NCBI GenBank assembly: GCA_009783295.1
Contig: WRHK01000007.1
Span: 1 to 64,000, forward strand
Source of the DNA: Promicromonosporaceae bacterium
GTDB taxonomy: Bacteria > Actinomycetota > Actinomycetes > Actinomycetales > Cellulomonadaceae
Length of the DNA: 64,000 nucleotides
Reading direction: 5' to 3'
Positions within the stretch are counted from its first letter, which is position 1, and every line of letters begins with the position of its first letter. This document shows, piece by piece, positions 16,770 through 27,919 of this stretch. Both the position numbers and the translations under genes were made by a program. The notes beneath the pieces were generated by a model, which saw only the letters and a list, made by a program, of their open reading frames with translations, made no database searches and was not told the DNA's origin.

Positions 16770-19372
16770 TGACCGCCACGGCGGACAAGAAGGCCGACGA
16801 CGTCGCACAGCCGCCGGTCCCCACGGTCACCCTCACCATCGACGACGTCCAGGTCAGCGTGCCGAAGGGCACCCTGGTGATCCGTGCGGCCGAGGAGCTG
16901 GGCATCCAGATCCCGCGCTTCTGCGACCACCCGCTCCTGGAGCCCGTGGGCGCGTGCCGGCAGTGCCTGGTCGAGGTCGCGACCCCGGACCGCGACGGCA
17001 ACGTCCGCCCGATGCCCAAGCCACAGGCGTCGTGCACGCTCGAGGCCACGCCGGGCATGGTGGTGCGCACGGCCCACACCTCCCCGGTCGCCGACAAGGC
17101 GCAGGCGGGGGTCATGGAGCTGCTGCTCATGAACCACCCGCTCGACTGCCCGGTGTGCGACAAGGGCGGCGAGTGCCCGCTGCAGAACCAGTCGATCAGC
17201 AACGGCGCGCCCGACACCCGGTTCATCGACGTCAAGCGCGTGTTCGAGAAGCCGATCTCGGTGTCCACCGAGATCCTGCTCGACCGCGAGCGCTGCGTGC
17301 TGTGCCAGCGGTGCACGCGCTTCAGCGACGAGATCGCGGGCGACGCGTTCATCGCGCTGCAGAAGCGCGGCGCGCAGCAGCAGATCGGCCGGTTCGACGT
17401 CGACGTGCTCGGGTTCGCTGAGGCCGGCCTGACCCCGGCTGAGTCGACCGTGGGGGAGGCGACGACGACGCCCGACGGCGCCCCGTTCGCCTCGTACTTC
17501 TCGGGCAACACGATCCAGATCTGCCCGGTCGGCGCGCTCACCAACGCGTCGTACCGCTTCCGGGCCCGCCCGTTCGACCTGGTCTCGACGCCGGGCATCG
17601 CCGAGCACGACTCGAGCGGCGCCGCGATCCGCGTGGACCACCGCCGCGGCACCGTGATGCGGCGCCTGGCCGGCGACGACCCGGCGGTCAACGAGGAGTG
17701 GATCACCGACAAGGACCGCTTCGCGTTCCACTGGCAGACGGCGCCCGACCGCCTCACCTCGCCCCTGGTGCGCGAGGACGGCGTGCTGCGCCCCGCCTCC
17801 TGGGTGGAGGCCCTGGAACTCGCGGCCGAGGGCCTGGCCGCCGCCAAGGAGCGGGGCGGCGTCGGCGTGCTGCCCGGCGGTCGCCTCACGCTCGAGGACG
17901 CCACCGCGTGGTCGCGCTTCGCGCGCACCGTGCTGGGCACCGACGACGTCGACCAGCGCGCCCGCGTGCACTCGGAGGAGGAGCGGGAGTTCCTCGCGCA
18001 CGCCGTGGCCGGCACCGGCATCGGCGTGACGTTCGGGGACCTCGAGAAGGCTCCGACCGTGCTGCTCGCCGGCCTGGAGGCCGAGGAGGAGGGCGGGTAC
18101 CTGTTCCTGCGGCTGCGCAAGGCGGTCCGTAAGAACGGCCTGCGCGTGCTGGGCCTGGCGCCCTTCGCGTCCCGCGGGCTCCAGCGCCTGCACGGTGCGC
18201 TGCTGCCTGCCGCCCCCGGCATGGAGGGCGAGTGGCTCGGCGCGGTCGTGCTCAAGGCGACCGGCGGGCTGCTGCCCGCCGACCTCGCCCCGGCCGAGGC
18301 CGCGGCGATCACCGAGGCCGCCGAGGCGCTGGCCCAGCCGGGCGCCGTGATCCTCGTGGGCGAGCGGCTGGCCGGCGCGGCCGGCGCGTACGCCGCAGCG
18401 CTGCGCCTGGCCCAGGCCACCGGCGCCCGCCTTGCGTGGGTGCCGCGCCGTGCGGGCGAGCGCGGCGGCGTCGAGGCCGGCCTGCTCCCCGGGCTGCTGC
18501 CCGGCGGACGCCCGATCACCGACGCGGCTGCGCGTGCCGACGTCGCGCGGGCCTGGGGCGTCGACGAGGCGTCGCTGCCCGCCGGCCCCGGCCGCGACCT
18601 CACCGGCATCCTCCGGGCGCTCGACACCGGCACGCTGGGCGGGGCGATCGTCGGCGGCCTCGAGCTCGCCGACCTGCCCGACCCGGCCGCCGCGCGCGCC
18701 GCCCTCGACAAGGCGGGCTTCCTCGTCAGCCTCGAGGTGCGCGCGTCGGAGGTCACCGAGCTCGCCGACGTCGTCTTCCCCGTCGCCCCGCCCGCCGAGC
18801 GTTCCGGCGCGTACGTGAGCTGGGAGGGCCGGGTCCGCGCGTTCGGGCAGGCGCTCGAGTCGGCCGCCCTGCCCGACCACCGCGTGCTGCACGCGCTGGC
18901 TGCGCAGGCCGGCGTCGACCTCGGCGCCGGCGACCCGTTCACCGCGCACCGCGCCCCCGGCGCGCTGCCCGCGTGGGCGGGCGAGCGCGTCGCCGCGCCC
19001 GAGGCCACGTCCGTGACGCCGCCGACGGTCGAGGCCGGCACCGCCGTCCTCGCCTCGTGGCACCTGCTGCTCGACGACGGCGCCCTCCAGGACGGCGAGC
19101 CGCACCTGGCGGGCACCGCCAAGCAGCCCGTGGCGCGCCTGAGCGCCGCGACCGCCGCCGCGGTCGACGTGTTCGACGGCGACCTGGTCACCGTCTCGAC
19201 CGACCGCGGGTCGATCACCGTGCCGGCGCGCGTCACGTCGATGGTCGACCACGTCGTCTGGCTGCCCCTGGCTTCCCAGGGCAGCCGCGTGCACGACCAG
19301 CTCGGCGCCGCGCCGGGCGACGTCGTGCGGATCCAGGCCGGGTCGACCGACGCACAGGGAGGTGCCGCATGA
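16769..19372 (+). CDS. nuoG: NADH-quinone oxidoreductase subunit G
   Basis: The protein has 867 residues. The N-terminal ferredoxin part has [18 protein letters not shown] (2Fe-2S), then [17 protein letters not shown] (His-Cys3 4Fe-4S) and [16 protein letters not shown] (4Fe-4S). The large C-terminal molybdopterin-oxidoreductase-like domain is degenerate and Ala-rich, as usual in actinobacterial NuoG. It conducts electrons through the peripheral arm. It overlaps nuoH by 4 bases. Confidence 0.95.
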   Translation: MTATADKKADDVAQPPVPTVTLTIDDVQVSVPKGTLVIRAAEELGIQIPRFCDHPLLEPVGACRQCLVEVATPDRDGNVRPMPKPQASCTLEATPGMVVRTAHTSPVADKAQAGVMELLLMNHPLDCPVCDKGGECPLQNQSISNGAPDTRFIDVKRVFEKPISVSTEILLDRERCVLCQRCTRFSDEIAGDAFIALQKRGAQQQIGRFDVDVLGFAEAGLTPAESTVGEATTTPDGAPFASYFSGNTIQICPVGALTNASYRFRARPFDLVSTPGIAEHDSSGAAIRVDHRRGTVMRRLAGDDPAVNEEWITDKDRFAFHWQTAPDRLTSPLVREDGVLRPASWVEALELAAEGLAAAKERGGVGVLPGGRLTLEDATAWSRFARTVLGTDDVDQRARVHSEEEREFLAHAVAGTGIGVTFGDLEKAPTVLLAGLEAEEEGGYLFLRLRKAVRKNGLRVLGLAPFASRGLQRLHGALLPAAPGMEGEWLGAVVLKATGGLLPADLAPAEAAAITEAAEALAQPGAVILVGERLAGAAGAYAAALRLAQATGARLAWVPRRAGERGGVEAGLLPGLLPGGRPITDAAARADVARAWGVDEASLPAGPGRDLTGILRALDTGTLGGAIVGGLELADLPDPAAARAALDKAGFLVSLEVRASEVTELADVVFPVAPPAERSGAYVSWEGRVRAFGQALESAALPDHRVLHALAAQAGVDLGAGDPFTAHRAPGALPAWAGERVAAPEATSVTPPTVEAGTAVLASWHLLLDDGALQDGEPHLAGTAKQPVARLSAATAAAVDVFDGDLVTVSTDRGSITVPARVTSMVDHVVWLPLASQGSRVHDQLGAAPGDVVRIQAGSTDAQGGAA

Positions 19373-20706
19373 TCCCCGGGGTCCACGCCGACTTCAGCCA
19401 CGACAACGGCTGGACGTTCCTCGTCAAGGCCGTCCTCATCATCGTGTTCCTGCTGACCAGCGTGCTCGTCGCCATCTGGTTCGAGCGCAAGGTCGTGGGG
19501 CGCATGCAGGTGCGTCCCGGCCCCAACGTGCACGGCCCGATGGGCCTGCTCCAGTCGCTCGCCGACGCCATGAAGCTCCTGCTCAAGGAGGACATGACGG
19601 TCACGGCGGCCGACAAGTTCGTCTACCTGCTCGCTCCGATGATCTCGGTGTTCTGCTCGCTGCTGGTGTTCGCCGTCGTGCCGTTCGGCCCGTCGGTGCG
19701 GCTGCCGTGGACGGACTGGTCGACGCCGGCGCAGCTGACGGACTTCCCCGTCGCGATCCTGTACGTGCTGGCCTGCGCATCCGTGGGCGTGTACGGCATC
19801 GTGCTGGGCGGCTGGTCGTCGGGGTCGACGTACCCGCTGCTCGGGTCGGTGCGCTCCACCGCGCAGGTGATCAGCTACGAGCTCGCCATGGGCATGTCGC
19901 TGGTCAGCGTGTTCATCCTGTCGGGGTCGATGTCGACGTCGACCATCGTGGAGCAGCAGACCACCCGCTGGTTCTTCATCCCGCTGCTGCCGGCGTTCAT
20001 CGTCTACGTCATCTCGATGATCGGCGAGACCAACCGCCTGCCGTTCGACCTGCCCGAGGCCGAGGGCGAGCTCGTGTCCGGCTACATGACCGAGTACTCG
20101 TCGATGAAGTTCGCCTGGTTCTTCCTGGCGGAGTACATCAACATGCTCAACGTCTCGGCCGTGGCCACCACGCTGTTCCTGGGTGGCTGGCGGGCCCCGT
20201 GGCCGCTGAGCGCCATCAACGACGGGATGTTCAACGAGGGCTGGTGGCCCATCATCTGGTTCCTGGTCAAGGTCTGGGTGCTGATGTTCTTCTTCGTCTG
20301 GGTGCGAGGGACCCTGCTGCGCCTGCGCTACGACCAGTTCATGGTGTTCGGCTGGAAGGTGCTCATCCCCGTCGCGCTCGGCTGGCTGGTGCTGCTCTCG
20401 GTCATCGAGTACGTCCGCCTCGGCTCGGGCCTCAGCAGGGGCAAGCTCGTCACCGTGCTGGTCGTGGTGGGCCTGGTCGTGGTCGCCCTGGTCACGTTCT
20501 GGCCGGCCAGGAAGAGGCCCGTGCAGCCCGGCCCGGCCAAGGGCGCCACGTTCGACGCCTTCGCCGGCGGGTTCCCGGTGCCGCCGCTGCCCGGGCAGAC
20601 CCTGCCGCCGTCGGCCCGCGCGGCCCGCCGGCCCGTCGTCGTCAGCACCAGCGCCCCGGCCGACGCCGGCGCTGGCACCGAGGAATCCCAGGAGGGAACC
20701 CGATGA
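19369..20706 (+). CDS. nuoH: NADH-quinone oxidoreductase subunit H
   Basis: The protein has 445 residues and eight or nine membrane helices. [20 protein letters not shown] and [19 protein letters not shown] are the diagnostic loops lining the quinone entry. A C-terminal extension of about 50 residues, Pro- and Ala-rich ([19 protein letters not shown]), goes beyond the core and is seen in other actinobacteria. It overlaps nuoI by 4 bases. Confidence 0.96.
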   Translation: MIPGVHADFSHDNGWTFLVKAVLIIVFLLTSVLVAIWFERKVVGRMQVRPGPNVHGPMGLLQSLADAMKLLLKEDMTVTAADKFVYLLAPMISVFCSLLVFAVVPFGPSVRLPWTDWSTPAQLTDFPVAILYVLACASVGVYGIVLGGWSSGSTYPLLGSVRSTAQVISYELAMGMSLVSVFILSGSMSTSTIVEQQTTRWFFIPLLPAFIVYVISMIGETNRLPFDLPEAEGELVSGYMTEYSSMKFAWFFLAEYINMLNVSAVATTLFLGGWRAPWPLSAINDGMFNEGWWPIIWFLVKVWVLMFFFVWVRGTLLRLRYDQFMVFGWKVLIPVALGWLVLLSVIEYVRLGSGLSRGKLVTVLVVVGLVVVALVTFWPARKRPVQPGPAKGATFDAFAGGFPVPPLPGQTLPPSARAARRPVVVSTSAPADAGAGTEESQEGTR

Positions 20707-21533
20707 GCGACTACACGCCGCTGCGGCCCGAGAAGGGCCCGGTCGGCAAGTTCTTCGCGCCCGTCGCAGGGTTCGGGGTGACGCTCGGCTCGATGTTCCG
20801 CCCCACGGTCACCGAGGAGTACCCGTTCGAGAAGGTGCCGCCGCAGCAGCGCTACCACGGCCGCCACCAGCTCAACCGGTACGCCGACGGCCTGGAGAAG
20901 TGCATCGGCTGCGAGCTGTGCGCCTGGGCCTGCCCGGCCGACGCGATCTACGTCGAGGGCGCCGACAACGCCGACGTCCTCGCCGCGACGGGCGGCGGCC
21001 AGGTGAGCCCGGGGGAGCGGTACGGCCGCGTCTACCAGATCAACTACCTGCGCTGCATCTTCTGCGGGCTGTGCGTGGAGGCGTGCCCCACGCGCGCGCT
21101 GACGATGTCGAACGACTTCGAGATCGCCGGGCCCACGCGCGCCGGGATGATCTACGAGAAGCAGGACATCCTCGCCCCGCTCGCCGAGGGCATGCTCGCC
21201 GGCCCGCACCCCATGGTCGAGGGCACCACGGACACCGAGTACTACCGCGACGAGGTCAAGGCGCCCACGGCCGAGCAGGTCGCGTGGGTGCGCGAGCACC
21301 GGCCCGACGAACCCACGCTCGAGGCCGCTGTCGCCGTCGTCGAGGGGCGTGCTCCCGCGCCCGTGCCGCTGAAGCACGAGCTGCGGCCCCCGGCCACCAA
21401 GGCGAACTACACGAAGGCCGCCGCCGAGGGCGGGCACGCGGGCGACTCGATGCACCCGGTCGTGGACCCGGCGCTGAGCCCGGCCCTGGTGGACCCGCGC
21501 ACCATCGCGCACACCACGGGAGGCTCCCGATGA
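20703..21533 (+). CDS. nuoI: NADH-quinone oxidoreductase subunit I
   Basis: The protein has 276 residues. Two ferredoxin motifs, [16 protein letters not shown] and [16 protein letters not shown], hold clusters N6a and N6b. An N-terminal amphipathic part ([20 protein letters not shown]) attaches to the membrane arm. The C-terminal tail of about 110 residues is longer than in proteobacteria. It overlaps nuoJ by 4 bases. Confidence 0.95.
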   Translation: MSDYTPLRPEKGPVGKFFAPVAGFGVTLGSMFRPTVTEEYPFEKVPPQQRYHGRHQLNRYADGLEKCIGCELCAWACPADAIYVEGADNADVLAATGGGQVSPGERYGRVYQINYLRCIFCGLCVEACPTRALTMSNDFEIAGPTRAGMIYEKQDILAPLAEGMLAGPHPMVEGTTDTEYYRDEVKAPTAEQVAWVREHRPDEPTLEAAVAVVEGRAPAPVPLKHELRPPATKANYTKAAAEGGHAGDSMHPVVDPALSPALVDPRTIAHTTGGSR

Positions 21534-22393
21534 CGACGACGTCGGCGGAGGCGGCCCTCTTCGGCATCCTCGCCCCGCTCATGGTGCTGGCCGCCCTGGG
21601 CCTGCTGTTCGTCAAGCGCGCCGTGCACGCGGCCGTGTGCGTGGTGTTCGTGATGATCTGCCTGGCGATCCTCTACGTCGCCAACGAGGCGGCGTTCCTC
21701 GGCGTCGTGCAGGTGGTCGTCTACACGGGCGCGGTCATGATGCTGTTCCTGTTCGTGCTCATGCTGGTGGGCGTCGACTCGGCGGACTCGCTGACCGAGA
21801 CCATCAAGGGCCAGCGCTGGATCGGCATCGTGTTCGGCATCGGCCTGCTGGTGGTGCTGCTCGGCGTGGTCGCCAGCACCAGCCACGACCTGCCGCCCGC
21901 CGTCGGGCTCGAGATCGCGAACGCGCAGACCAACCCCACCGGCCTCGCGGCGATCCTCTTCGGCAACTACGTGGTCGCCATGGAGGTGATCGGCGTGCTG
22001 CTGGTCACCGCCGCGCTCGCCGGCCTGGTGCTCACGCACCGCCGTCGGCTGGGCGTGCACCGCAACCAGCGCACGCTGGCGCGCGAGCGCGTCGCGGCCA
22101 TCCCCCAGGGCCGCACGCTCGCGCCGCTGCCGGCGCCCGGCGTGTACGCGCAGAACAACGCCATGGACACCCCGGCGCTGGGGCCGGACGGCCAGCCGCT
22201 CGAGCACTCCGTGCCGCGCGTGCTGCGCATCCGCGGCCAGCAGAAGACGGCGGCCGAGGTGCTCACCGCGGAGGAGACGCTGCGGTCCCGCCTGGGGCTG
22301 CCGTCCGTCGGGGTGGACGAGCCCGAGGCGGCCATCACCGACGGCGTCTCGGCCAGCCCCACGAGTGACGACGCCGAGGAGGCGCGGGACTGA
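21530..22393 (+). CDS. nuoJ: NADH-quinone oxidoreductase subunit J
   Basis: The protein has 287 residues. Five membrane helices occupy the first 180, including [21 protein letters not shown] and [19 protein letters not shown], the NuoJ signature with the conserved pi-bulge helix. A soluble C-terminal tail of about 100 residues is actinobacterial. The stop shares one base with the nuoK start. Confidence 0.93.
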   Translation: MTTTSAEAALFGILAPLMVLAALGLLFVKRAVHAAVCVVFVMICLAILYVANEAAFLGVVQVVVYTGAVMMLFLFVLMLVGVDSADSLTETIKGQRWIGIVFGIGLLVVLLGVVASTSHDLPPAVGLEIANAQTNPTGLAAILFGNYVVAMEVIGVLLVTAALAGLVLTHRRRLGVHRNQRTLARERVAAIPQGRTLAPLPAPGVYAQNNAMDTPALGPDGQPLEHSVPRVLRIRGQQKTAAEVLTAEETLRSRLGLPSVGVDEPEAAITDGVSASPTSDDAEEARD

Positions 22394-22692
22394 TGCCTGT
22401 CACCAACTACCTGATCCTCGCGGTGATCCTGTTCTCGATCGGGGCCACCACGGTGCTGCTGCGCCGCAACGCGATCATCGTGTTCATGGGCATCGAGCTG
22501 ATGCTCAACGCGACCAACCTGGCCTTCGTCACCTTTGCCCGCATCCACGGCGACCTCACGGGGCAGGTGCTCGCCTTCTTCGTGATGGTGGTCGCCGCCG
22601 CCGAGGTGGTCGTGGGCCTGGCGATCATCGTGACGATCTTCCGCACCCGCCGTTCGGCCTCGGTCGACGACGTCAACCTGCTCAACGGCTGA
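22393..22692 (+). CDS. nuoK: NADH-quinone oxidoreductase subunit K
   Basis: The protein has 99 residues and three membrane helices: [37 protein letters not shown] and [19 protein letters not shown]. The buried glutamates of the proton path are present (GIELM and AAAEVVVG). The length is normal for NuoK. Confidence 0.95.
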   Translation: MPVTNYLILAVILFSIGATTVLLRRNAIIVFMGIELMLNATNLAFVTFARIHGDLTGQVLAFFVMVVAAAEVVVGLAIIVTIFRTRRSASVDDVNLLNG

Positions 22693-22702
22693 GGGAGCAC
22701 AG

Positions 22703-24601
22703 ATGGAGACGATGGGACTCGCGCCCTGGCTCGTCGGGTTCCCGCTGATCGGCGCGGCGGTGCTGCTGCTGGGCGGCCGCCGCACGAACCGCTGGGGCCA
22801 CTGGCTCGGCGTGCTCGCGCCGACGGCGAGCTTCGTGGCCGGGCTGGTCATGCTGGTCGCGCTGCTGGGCCGCTCCGCCGACGAGCGCGCGATCGTCACG
22901 ACGCTGGGCACCTGGTTCCACGCCGGGCCGCTCACGGTCGAGGCTGCGTTCCGGGTGGACCCGCTGTCGCTGACGTTCGTCATGCTGGTGACGTTCGTGG
23001 GCTCGCTGATCCACCTGTACTCGGTGGCGTACATGGAGCACGACCGGGACCGCCGCCGGTTCTTCGGCTACCTGAACCTGTTCGTGGCCGCGATGCTGCT
23101 GCTGGTGCTCGCCGACAGCTACCTGCTGCTGTTCGTCGGGTGGGAGGGCGTGGGCCTGGCCTCGTTCCTGCTCATCGGGTTCTGGGACCACAAGCTCGAG
23201 AACGCCGTGGCCGGCAAGAAGGCCTTCGTCATGAACCGCGTGGGCGACATGGGCCTGATCGTGGCGATGATGCTCATGGTCTGGCAGTTCGGCTCCGTGA
23301 GCTTCGACGACGTGCTGGGCGGCGCCTCGCACCTCGGGTCCGGCCCGGCCACCGCCATGGGGCTCATGCTGCTGCTCGCCGCCTGCGGCAAGTCGGCGCA
23401 GTTCCCGCTGCAGGCCTGGCTCGGCGACGCGATGGCGGGCCCGACGCCGGTGTCGGCCCTCATCCACGCGGCCACCATGGTCACCGCCGGCGTGTACCTG
23501 CTGGTGCGCAGCCACGCGATCCTCGAGGCCGCGCCGAACGCGCAGCTCGTCGTCGTCATCGTCGGTGCGATCACGCTGCTCTTCGGGGCGATCGTCGGCT
23601 GCGCCAAGGACGACATCAAGAAGGCGCTCGCCGCGTCGACCATGAGCCAGATCGGCTACATGATGCTCGCTGCGGGCCTGGGCCCGATCGGCTACGCGTT
23701 CGCGATCTTCCACCTGGTGACGCACGGCTTCTTCAAGGCCGGGCTGTTCCTCGGGGCCGGGTCCGTCATGCACGCCATGGACGACAGCGTGGACATGCGG
23801 CGGTTCGGCGGGCTCGCCCGCGCGCTGCCGATCACCGCGATCACGATGGGCCTGGGCTGGCTCGCCATCCTGGGCGTCCCGCCGTTCTCGGGCTTCTTCT
23901 CCAAGGACAAGATCATCGAGGCGGCGTTCGTCGGCGAGGGCTGGCGGCCGTGGGTGTTCGGCATCGTCGCGCTGCTGGGCGCGGGCATCACGGCGTTCTA
24001 CATGTCGCGCCTGTTCTTCATGACGTTCGCCGGCCGGCGCCGGTGGCCCGCGCACGACGGCCACGAGACGCACCCGCACGAGGCGCCCTGGCTCATGAGG
24101 TGGCCCATGATCATCCTGGCCGTCGGGTCCGTGTTCCTCGGGTTCCTGCTCCAGCTGGGCGGCCGGTTCACCACCTGGCTCGAGCCCTCCACCGGGCACG
24201 CGGTCCACGGCGAGCCCGTCATCCCCGTGTGGCTGCTGCTGACCCTGACGCTGGTGCTCGTGGTGCTGGGCGCCTGGCTGGCGTTCCGCCTGTACGCCGT
24301 GGGGCCGGTGCCCGTCGAGGCGCCGCACGGCAGCGCGCTGGTGCGCGCCGCCCGCCACGACCTGTACCAGGACCCGGTCAACGAGACCGCGGTGATGCTG
24401 CCGGGCCAGGTGCTCACGCGCACCCTCGTCTACGCCGACCGCTCTGCCGTGGACGCCTCGTTCCTGCAGCTCGCCTCGGGCGTGCGCAGGTCGGGCGACG
24501 GGCTGCGCAAGGCCCAGAACGGTTACGTCCGGACCTACGCGGCCACGTCGCTCGGTGGCCTGCTCGTGGTCGCCGCCGTCGTGTGGGCCCTGGCCGGCTG
24601 A
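22703..24601 (+). CDS. nuoL: NADH-quinone oxidoreductase subunit L
   Basis: The protein has 632 residues and about 15-16 membrane helices of the antiporter-like family. [40 protein letters not shown] and [18 protein letters not shown] are diagnostic, and [19 protein letters not shown] holds the key lysine. The C-terminal part contains the long lateral helix region ending [12 protein letters not shown]. It forms the distal proton pump of NDH-1. Confidence 0.96.
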   Translation: METMGLAPWLVGFPLIGAAVLLLGGRRTNRWGHWLGVLAPTASFVAGLVMLVALLGRSADERAIVTTLGTWFHAGPLTVEAAFRVDPLSLTFVMLVTFVGSLIHLYSVAYMEHDRDRRRFFGYLNLFVAAMLLLVLADSYLLLFVGWEGVGLASFLLIGFWDHKLENAVAGKKAFVMNRVGDMGLIVAMMLMVWQFGSVSFDDVLGGASHLGSGPATAMGLMLLLAACGKSAQFPLQAWLGDAMAGPTPVSALIHAATMVTAGVYLLVRSHAILEAAPNAQLVVVIVGAITLLFGAIVGCAKDDIKKALAASTMSQIGYMMLAAGLGPIGYAFAIFHLVTHGFFKAGLFLGAGSVMHAMDDSVDMRRFGGLARALPITAITMGLGWLAILGVPPFSGFFSKDKIIEAAFVGEGWRPWVFGIVALLGAGITAFYMSRLFFMTFAGRRRWPAHDGHETHPHEAPWLMRWPMIILAVGSVFLGFLLQLGGRFTTWLEPSTGHAVHGEPVIPVWLLLTLTLVLVVLGAWLAFRLYAVGPVPVEAPHGSALVRAARHDLYQDPVNETAVMLPGQVLTRTLVYADRSAVDASFLQLASGVRRSGDGLRKAQNGYVRTYAATSLGGLLVVAAVVWALAG

Positions 24602-24617
24602 GGAAGGACTGAAGGAA

Positions 24618-26225
24618 ATGAGCTTTCCCTGGCTGACCGTCCTCATCGTGTGGCCGCTGCTCGCGGCCCTCGCGACGGCAACCGCCGGCCGCGGCCGCGG
24701 CCGCGACGCGTCCTCCGCGCGCGTGGTCGCGCTGGTCGGCGCCCTGGTCGAGGTGGCCCTGGTGGTGGGCGCGTTCCTCGCGTTCGACACCTCCCGGGCC
24801 GGCGTGCACCAGCTCGTCGAGACCCACCAGTGGATCCCGACGATCGGCGCGAGCTACGCCGTCGGCGTCGACGGCGTCGGCCTGCTTCTGGTGGCGCTCG
24901 CTGCCGGGCTGGTGCCGCTGGTGATCCTCGCGGCCTGGAAGGAGCAGGGCGGCGACCACGCCAGGCTGCGCTCCTACCTGGCCGTCGTGCTGGTGCTCGA
25001 GGCGTTCATGGTCGCGGTCTTCGCGGCACGCGACGTGTTCCTGTTCTACGTGCTGTTCGAGGCCATGCTCATCCCGGTGTACTTCCTCATCGGCGGGTTC
25101 GGCCAGGGCGCGCAGCGCCGGTACGCGGCCGTGAAGTTCCTGCTGTACTCGCTGGCCGGCGGCCTGGTCATGCTGGTCGCGGTCATCGCCCTGTACCTGC
25201 AGGTGCCGGCGGCCGACCGCGGCCCGCACACCTTCCTCACCGACAACCTGACCCACCTGGACCTGAGCCAGAACGCCGGGCGCCTGATGTTCTGCGCGTT
25301 CTTCCTCGCGTTCGCCATCAAGGCCCCGATGGTGCCGGTGCACAGCTGGCTGCCCGACGTCGCCGAGCACGCCACCCCCGGCACGTCCACGCTGCTCATC
25401 AGCGTGCTCGACAAGGTGGGCACCTTCGGGATGCTCACGCTGTGCCTGCCGCTGTTCCCGGAGGCGTCGCGGTGGGCCGCGCCGTTCGTCGTCGCGCTCG
25501 CCGTCGTCTCGATCCTCTACGGGGCGATCCTCGCCATCGGGCAGACCGACCTGCTGCGCCTCATCGGCTACACCTCGGTGTCCCACTTCGGGTTCATCAT
25601 CCTGGGCATCTTCACGTTCACCCGCACGGGCACCGCCGGGTCGAGCCTCATGATGCTCAACCACGGCATCTCCACCGGCGCGCTGTTCCTCATCGCCGGG
25701 TTCGCCATCTCGCGGCACCCCGAGCGCAGCCAGCGCATCGCCGACTACGGGGGCATGCGCATCACGGCGCCCCTGCTGGGCGGCACGTTCCTGGTCGCGG
25801 GCCTGTCGGCCGCGGCCCTGCCCGGCCTGGCCACCTTCATCTCGGAGATCCTCGTGTTCCTGGGCACGTTCTCGGCCGTCAAGTGGGCCGCGATCGTGGC
25901 CGTGCCGGCCGTCGTGCTCGCCGCGGTGTACGTGCTGCTCACCTACCAGCGCATGTTCACCGGCACGGTGCCCGCCGGGCTCGCGCCCGACGGCAAGGTG
26001 CCCGACCTCGACGCCCGCGAGCGCACCGTGGCCGGCGTGCTCGTGGCCCTGCTGCTGGTGCTCGGCTTCCTGCCCCAGCTCGGCCTGCAGTTCGTCGACG
26101 CCCCCGCGACGACGACCGTCAAGCAGATCGGCCACACCGATCCGGCGCCCGTGATCGGCGCAGCCGCCGACCTCACCACCATCGCCCCCGCCGGGAACGG
26201 CACCGTCAAGGAGGTTGCGGCGTGA
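24618..26225 (+). CDS. nuoM: NADH-quinone oxidoreductase subunit M
   Basis: The protein has 535 residues and 14 membrane helices. FLFYVLFEAMLIPVYFLIG carries the essential glutamate, and AFAIKAPMVPVHSWLPDVAE the pump signature. Antiporter-type TSVSHFGFIILG and NHGISTGALFLIAGF follow. The ATG at 24,618 follows GAAGGA. It overlaps nuoN by 4 bases. Confidence 0.95.
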   Translation: MSFPWLTVLIVWPLLAALATATAGRGRGRDASSARVVALVGALVEVALVVGAFLAFDTSRAGVHQLVETHQWIPTIGASYAVGVDGVGLLLVALAAGLVPLVILAAWKEQGGDHARLRSYLAVVLVLEAFMVAVFAARDVFLFYVLFEAMLIPVYFLIGGFGQGAQRRYAAVKFLLYSLAGGLVMLVAVIALYLQVPAADRGPHTFLTDNLTHLDLSQNAGRLMFCAFFLAFAIKAPMVPVHSWLPDVAEHATPGTSTLLISVLDKVGTFGMLTLCLPLFPEASRWAAPFVVALAVVSILYGAILAIGQTDLLRLIGYTSVSHFGFIILGIFTFTRTGTAGSSLMMLNHGISTGALFLIAGFAISRHPERSQRIADYGGMRITAPLLGGTFLVAGLSAAALPGLATFISEILVFLGTFSAVKWAAIVAVPAVVLAAVYVLLTYQRMFTGTVPAGLAPDGKVPDLDARERTVAGVLVALLLVLGFLPQLGLQFVDAPATTTVKQIGHTDPAPVIGAAADLTTIAPAGNGTVKEVAA

Positions 26226-27919
26226 ACGACTTCCACGCTCCGTTGATCGACTGGGCGGCCGTCTCGCCCGTCCTGATCGTGCTGGGCGCCGGGGTGGTCG
26301 GCGTGCTGGTCGAGGCGTTCGTGCCCGCCCGGCTGCGCCGCACCGTCCAGGTGGCGCTCGCCCTGGTGGCCCTCGCGGGCGCCGTCGTGGCCGTCGGCCT
26401 GCTGTGGTCGAGCGTGCACCAGTCCGCCCGGCTCTCGGTGGGCGACAGCTTCGACCTCACGCCGTTCGGCCTGGCCATCCAGGGCATCGTGGCGGCGCTC
26501 GCGTTCCTCTCGGTGCTGGTCATGGCCGACCGGAGCGGCGGCCAGGACGCGTTCGCGCCGACGGCCGCGGCCGTGCCGGGCTCCCGCTACGAGGAGGAGG
26601 CGCGCCGGGCCGGGCTGGAGCAGACCGAGGTGTTCCCGCTCATGCTGTTCTCCACGGGCGGCATGCTGCTGTTCACCGCGACGGACGACCTCATCGTGCT
26701 GTTCATCGCGCTCGAGGTGCTGAGCCTGCCGCTGTACGTGCTGTGCGCGACGGCGCGCCGCCGCCGCCTGCTCAGCCAGGAGGCCGCGTTCAAGTACTTC
26801 CTGCTCGGCGCCTTCGCGAGCGCGCTCACCATCTTCGGCATCGCCCTGCTCTACGGGTTCGCCGGGTCCGTGCACCTGCCCGTCATCACCGACGCGCTCG
26901 CCGGCCGCGGCTCCACGCCGCTCCAGGGCCTGCACGTGCTGGCCATCACGGGCATCGTGCTGGTGAGCGCCGGCCTGCTGTTCAAGGTGGGCGCCGCACC
27001 GTTCCACACCTGGACGCCCGACGTCTACACCGGCGCCCCGACGCCCATCACCGGGTTCATGGCCGTGTGCACCAAGGCGGCCGCCGTCGGCGCCCTGGTG
27101 CGCGTGCTGTTCTACCTGGGCCAGGGCTTCGACGCCCCGACCCGGCACGAGGTGCAGGTGCTGCTGTGGGCGGTGGCCATCGCCACCATGGCGATCGGCA
27201 CGATCGTCGGTGCCGTGCAGACCGACATCAAGCGGCTGCTCGCGTACTCCTCGATCGCCCACGCCGGGTTCATCATCGTCGCGCTGGTCGGGTTCTCCGA
27301 GGCCGGCGCCAAGGCGGTGCTGTTCTACCTGGCCGCGTACGGCCTGGCGACGCTCGGCGCGTTCGCCGTCGTGTCCCTGGTGCGCGAGCGCCTGACGACG
27401 GGCGAGGGCGGCGAGAAGGACTCCGTGATCCTGGGTGAGGCGACGCACCTGGCGCAGTGGGCGGGCATCGGGCGCAAGGCGCCGTGGCTCACGGCCGCGT
27501 TCGCGCTCTTCATGCTCTCGATGGCCGGCATCCCGCTCACGGCGGGCTTCCTCGCCAAGTTCGGGGCGTTCTCCGCGGCCGTCGACGCCGGGGCGTGGCC
27601 CCTCGCGCTGCTCGGCGTGGTCGCGTCCGCGATCTCGGTGTTCTTCTACGTCCGGCTCATCGTCCTCATGGTGCTCACGCCCGCGCCGGACGCCGGTGTG
27701 GAGGGCGCCGCGGCGGCCGAGCACGCCGCCGCCGACGTCGCTCCCGGCGGCGTCGCCACGGCCACCCAGCAGGTCACGCGCGCGGTCGTCACCGTGATGA
27801 CCGGCTGGAGCCCCGCCACGGTGGTCGTGACGGTGTGTGCGATCGGCGTCGTGCTGCTGGGCGTCGTTCCCGCGTCGGTTCTCGATCTGGCGGCCGGGGC
27901 GGCTAAGTTCGTCCCGTGA
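26222..27919 (+). CDS. nuoN: NADH-quinone oxidoreductase subunit N
   Basis: The protein has 565 residues. LIVLFIALEVLSLPLYVLC, AAPFHTWTPDVYTGAPTPI and LLAYSSIAHAGFIIVAL are the NuoN signatures. A soluble insertion of about 40 residues (QDAFAPTAAAVPGSRYEEE onward) lies between helices 4 and 5, and another acidic/Ala-rich stretch near residue 500; both are known in actinobacteria. The last subunit gene overlaps the polyprenyl synthase by 4 bases, binding quinone-tail synthesis to complex I expression. Confidence 0.94.
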   Translation: MNDFHAPLIDWAAVSPVLIVLGAGVVGVLVEAFVPARLRRTVQVALALVALAGAVVAVGLLWSSVHQSARLSVGDSFDLTPFGLAIQGIVAALAFLSVLVMADRSGGQDAFAPTAAAVPGSRYEEEARRAGLEQTEVFPLMLFSTGGMLLFTATDDLIVLFIALEVLSLPLYVLCATARRRRLLSQEAAFKYFLLGAFASALTIFGIALLYGFAGSVHLPVITDALAGRGSTPLQGLHVLAITGIVLVSAGLLFKVGAAPFHTWTPDVYTGAPTPITGFMAVCTKAAAVGALVRVLFYLGQGFDAPTRHEVQVLLWAVAIATMAIGTIVGAVQTDIKRLLAYSSIAHAGFIIVALVGFSEAGAKAVLFYLAAYGLATLGAFAVVSLVRERLTTGEGGEKDSVILGEATHLAQWAGIGRKAPWLTAAFALFMLSMAGIPLTAGFLAKFGAFSAAVDAGAWPLALLGVVASAISVFFYVRLIVLMVLTPAPDAGVEGAAAAEHAAADVAPGGVATATQQVTRAVVTVMTGWSPATVVVTVCAIGVVLLGVVPASVLDLAAGAAKFVP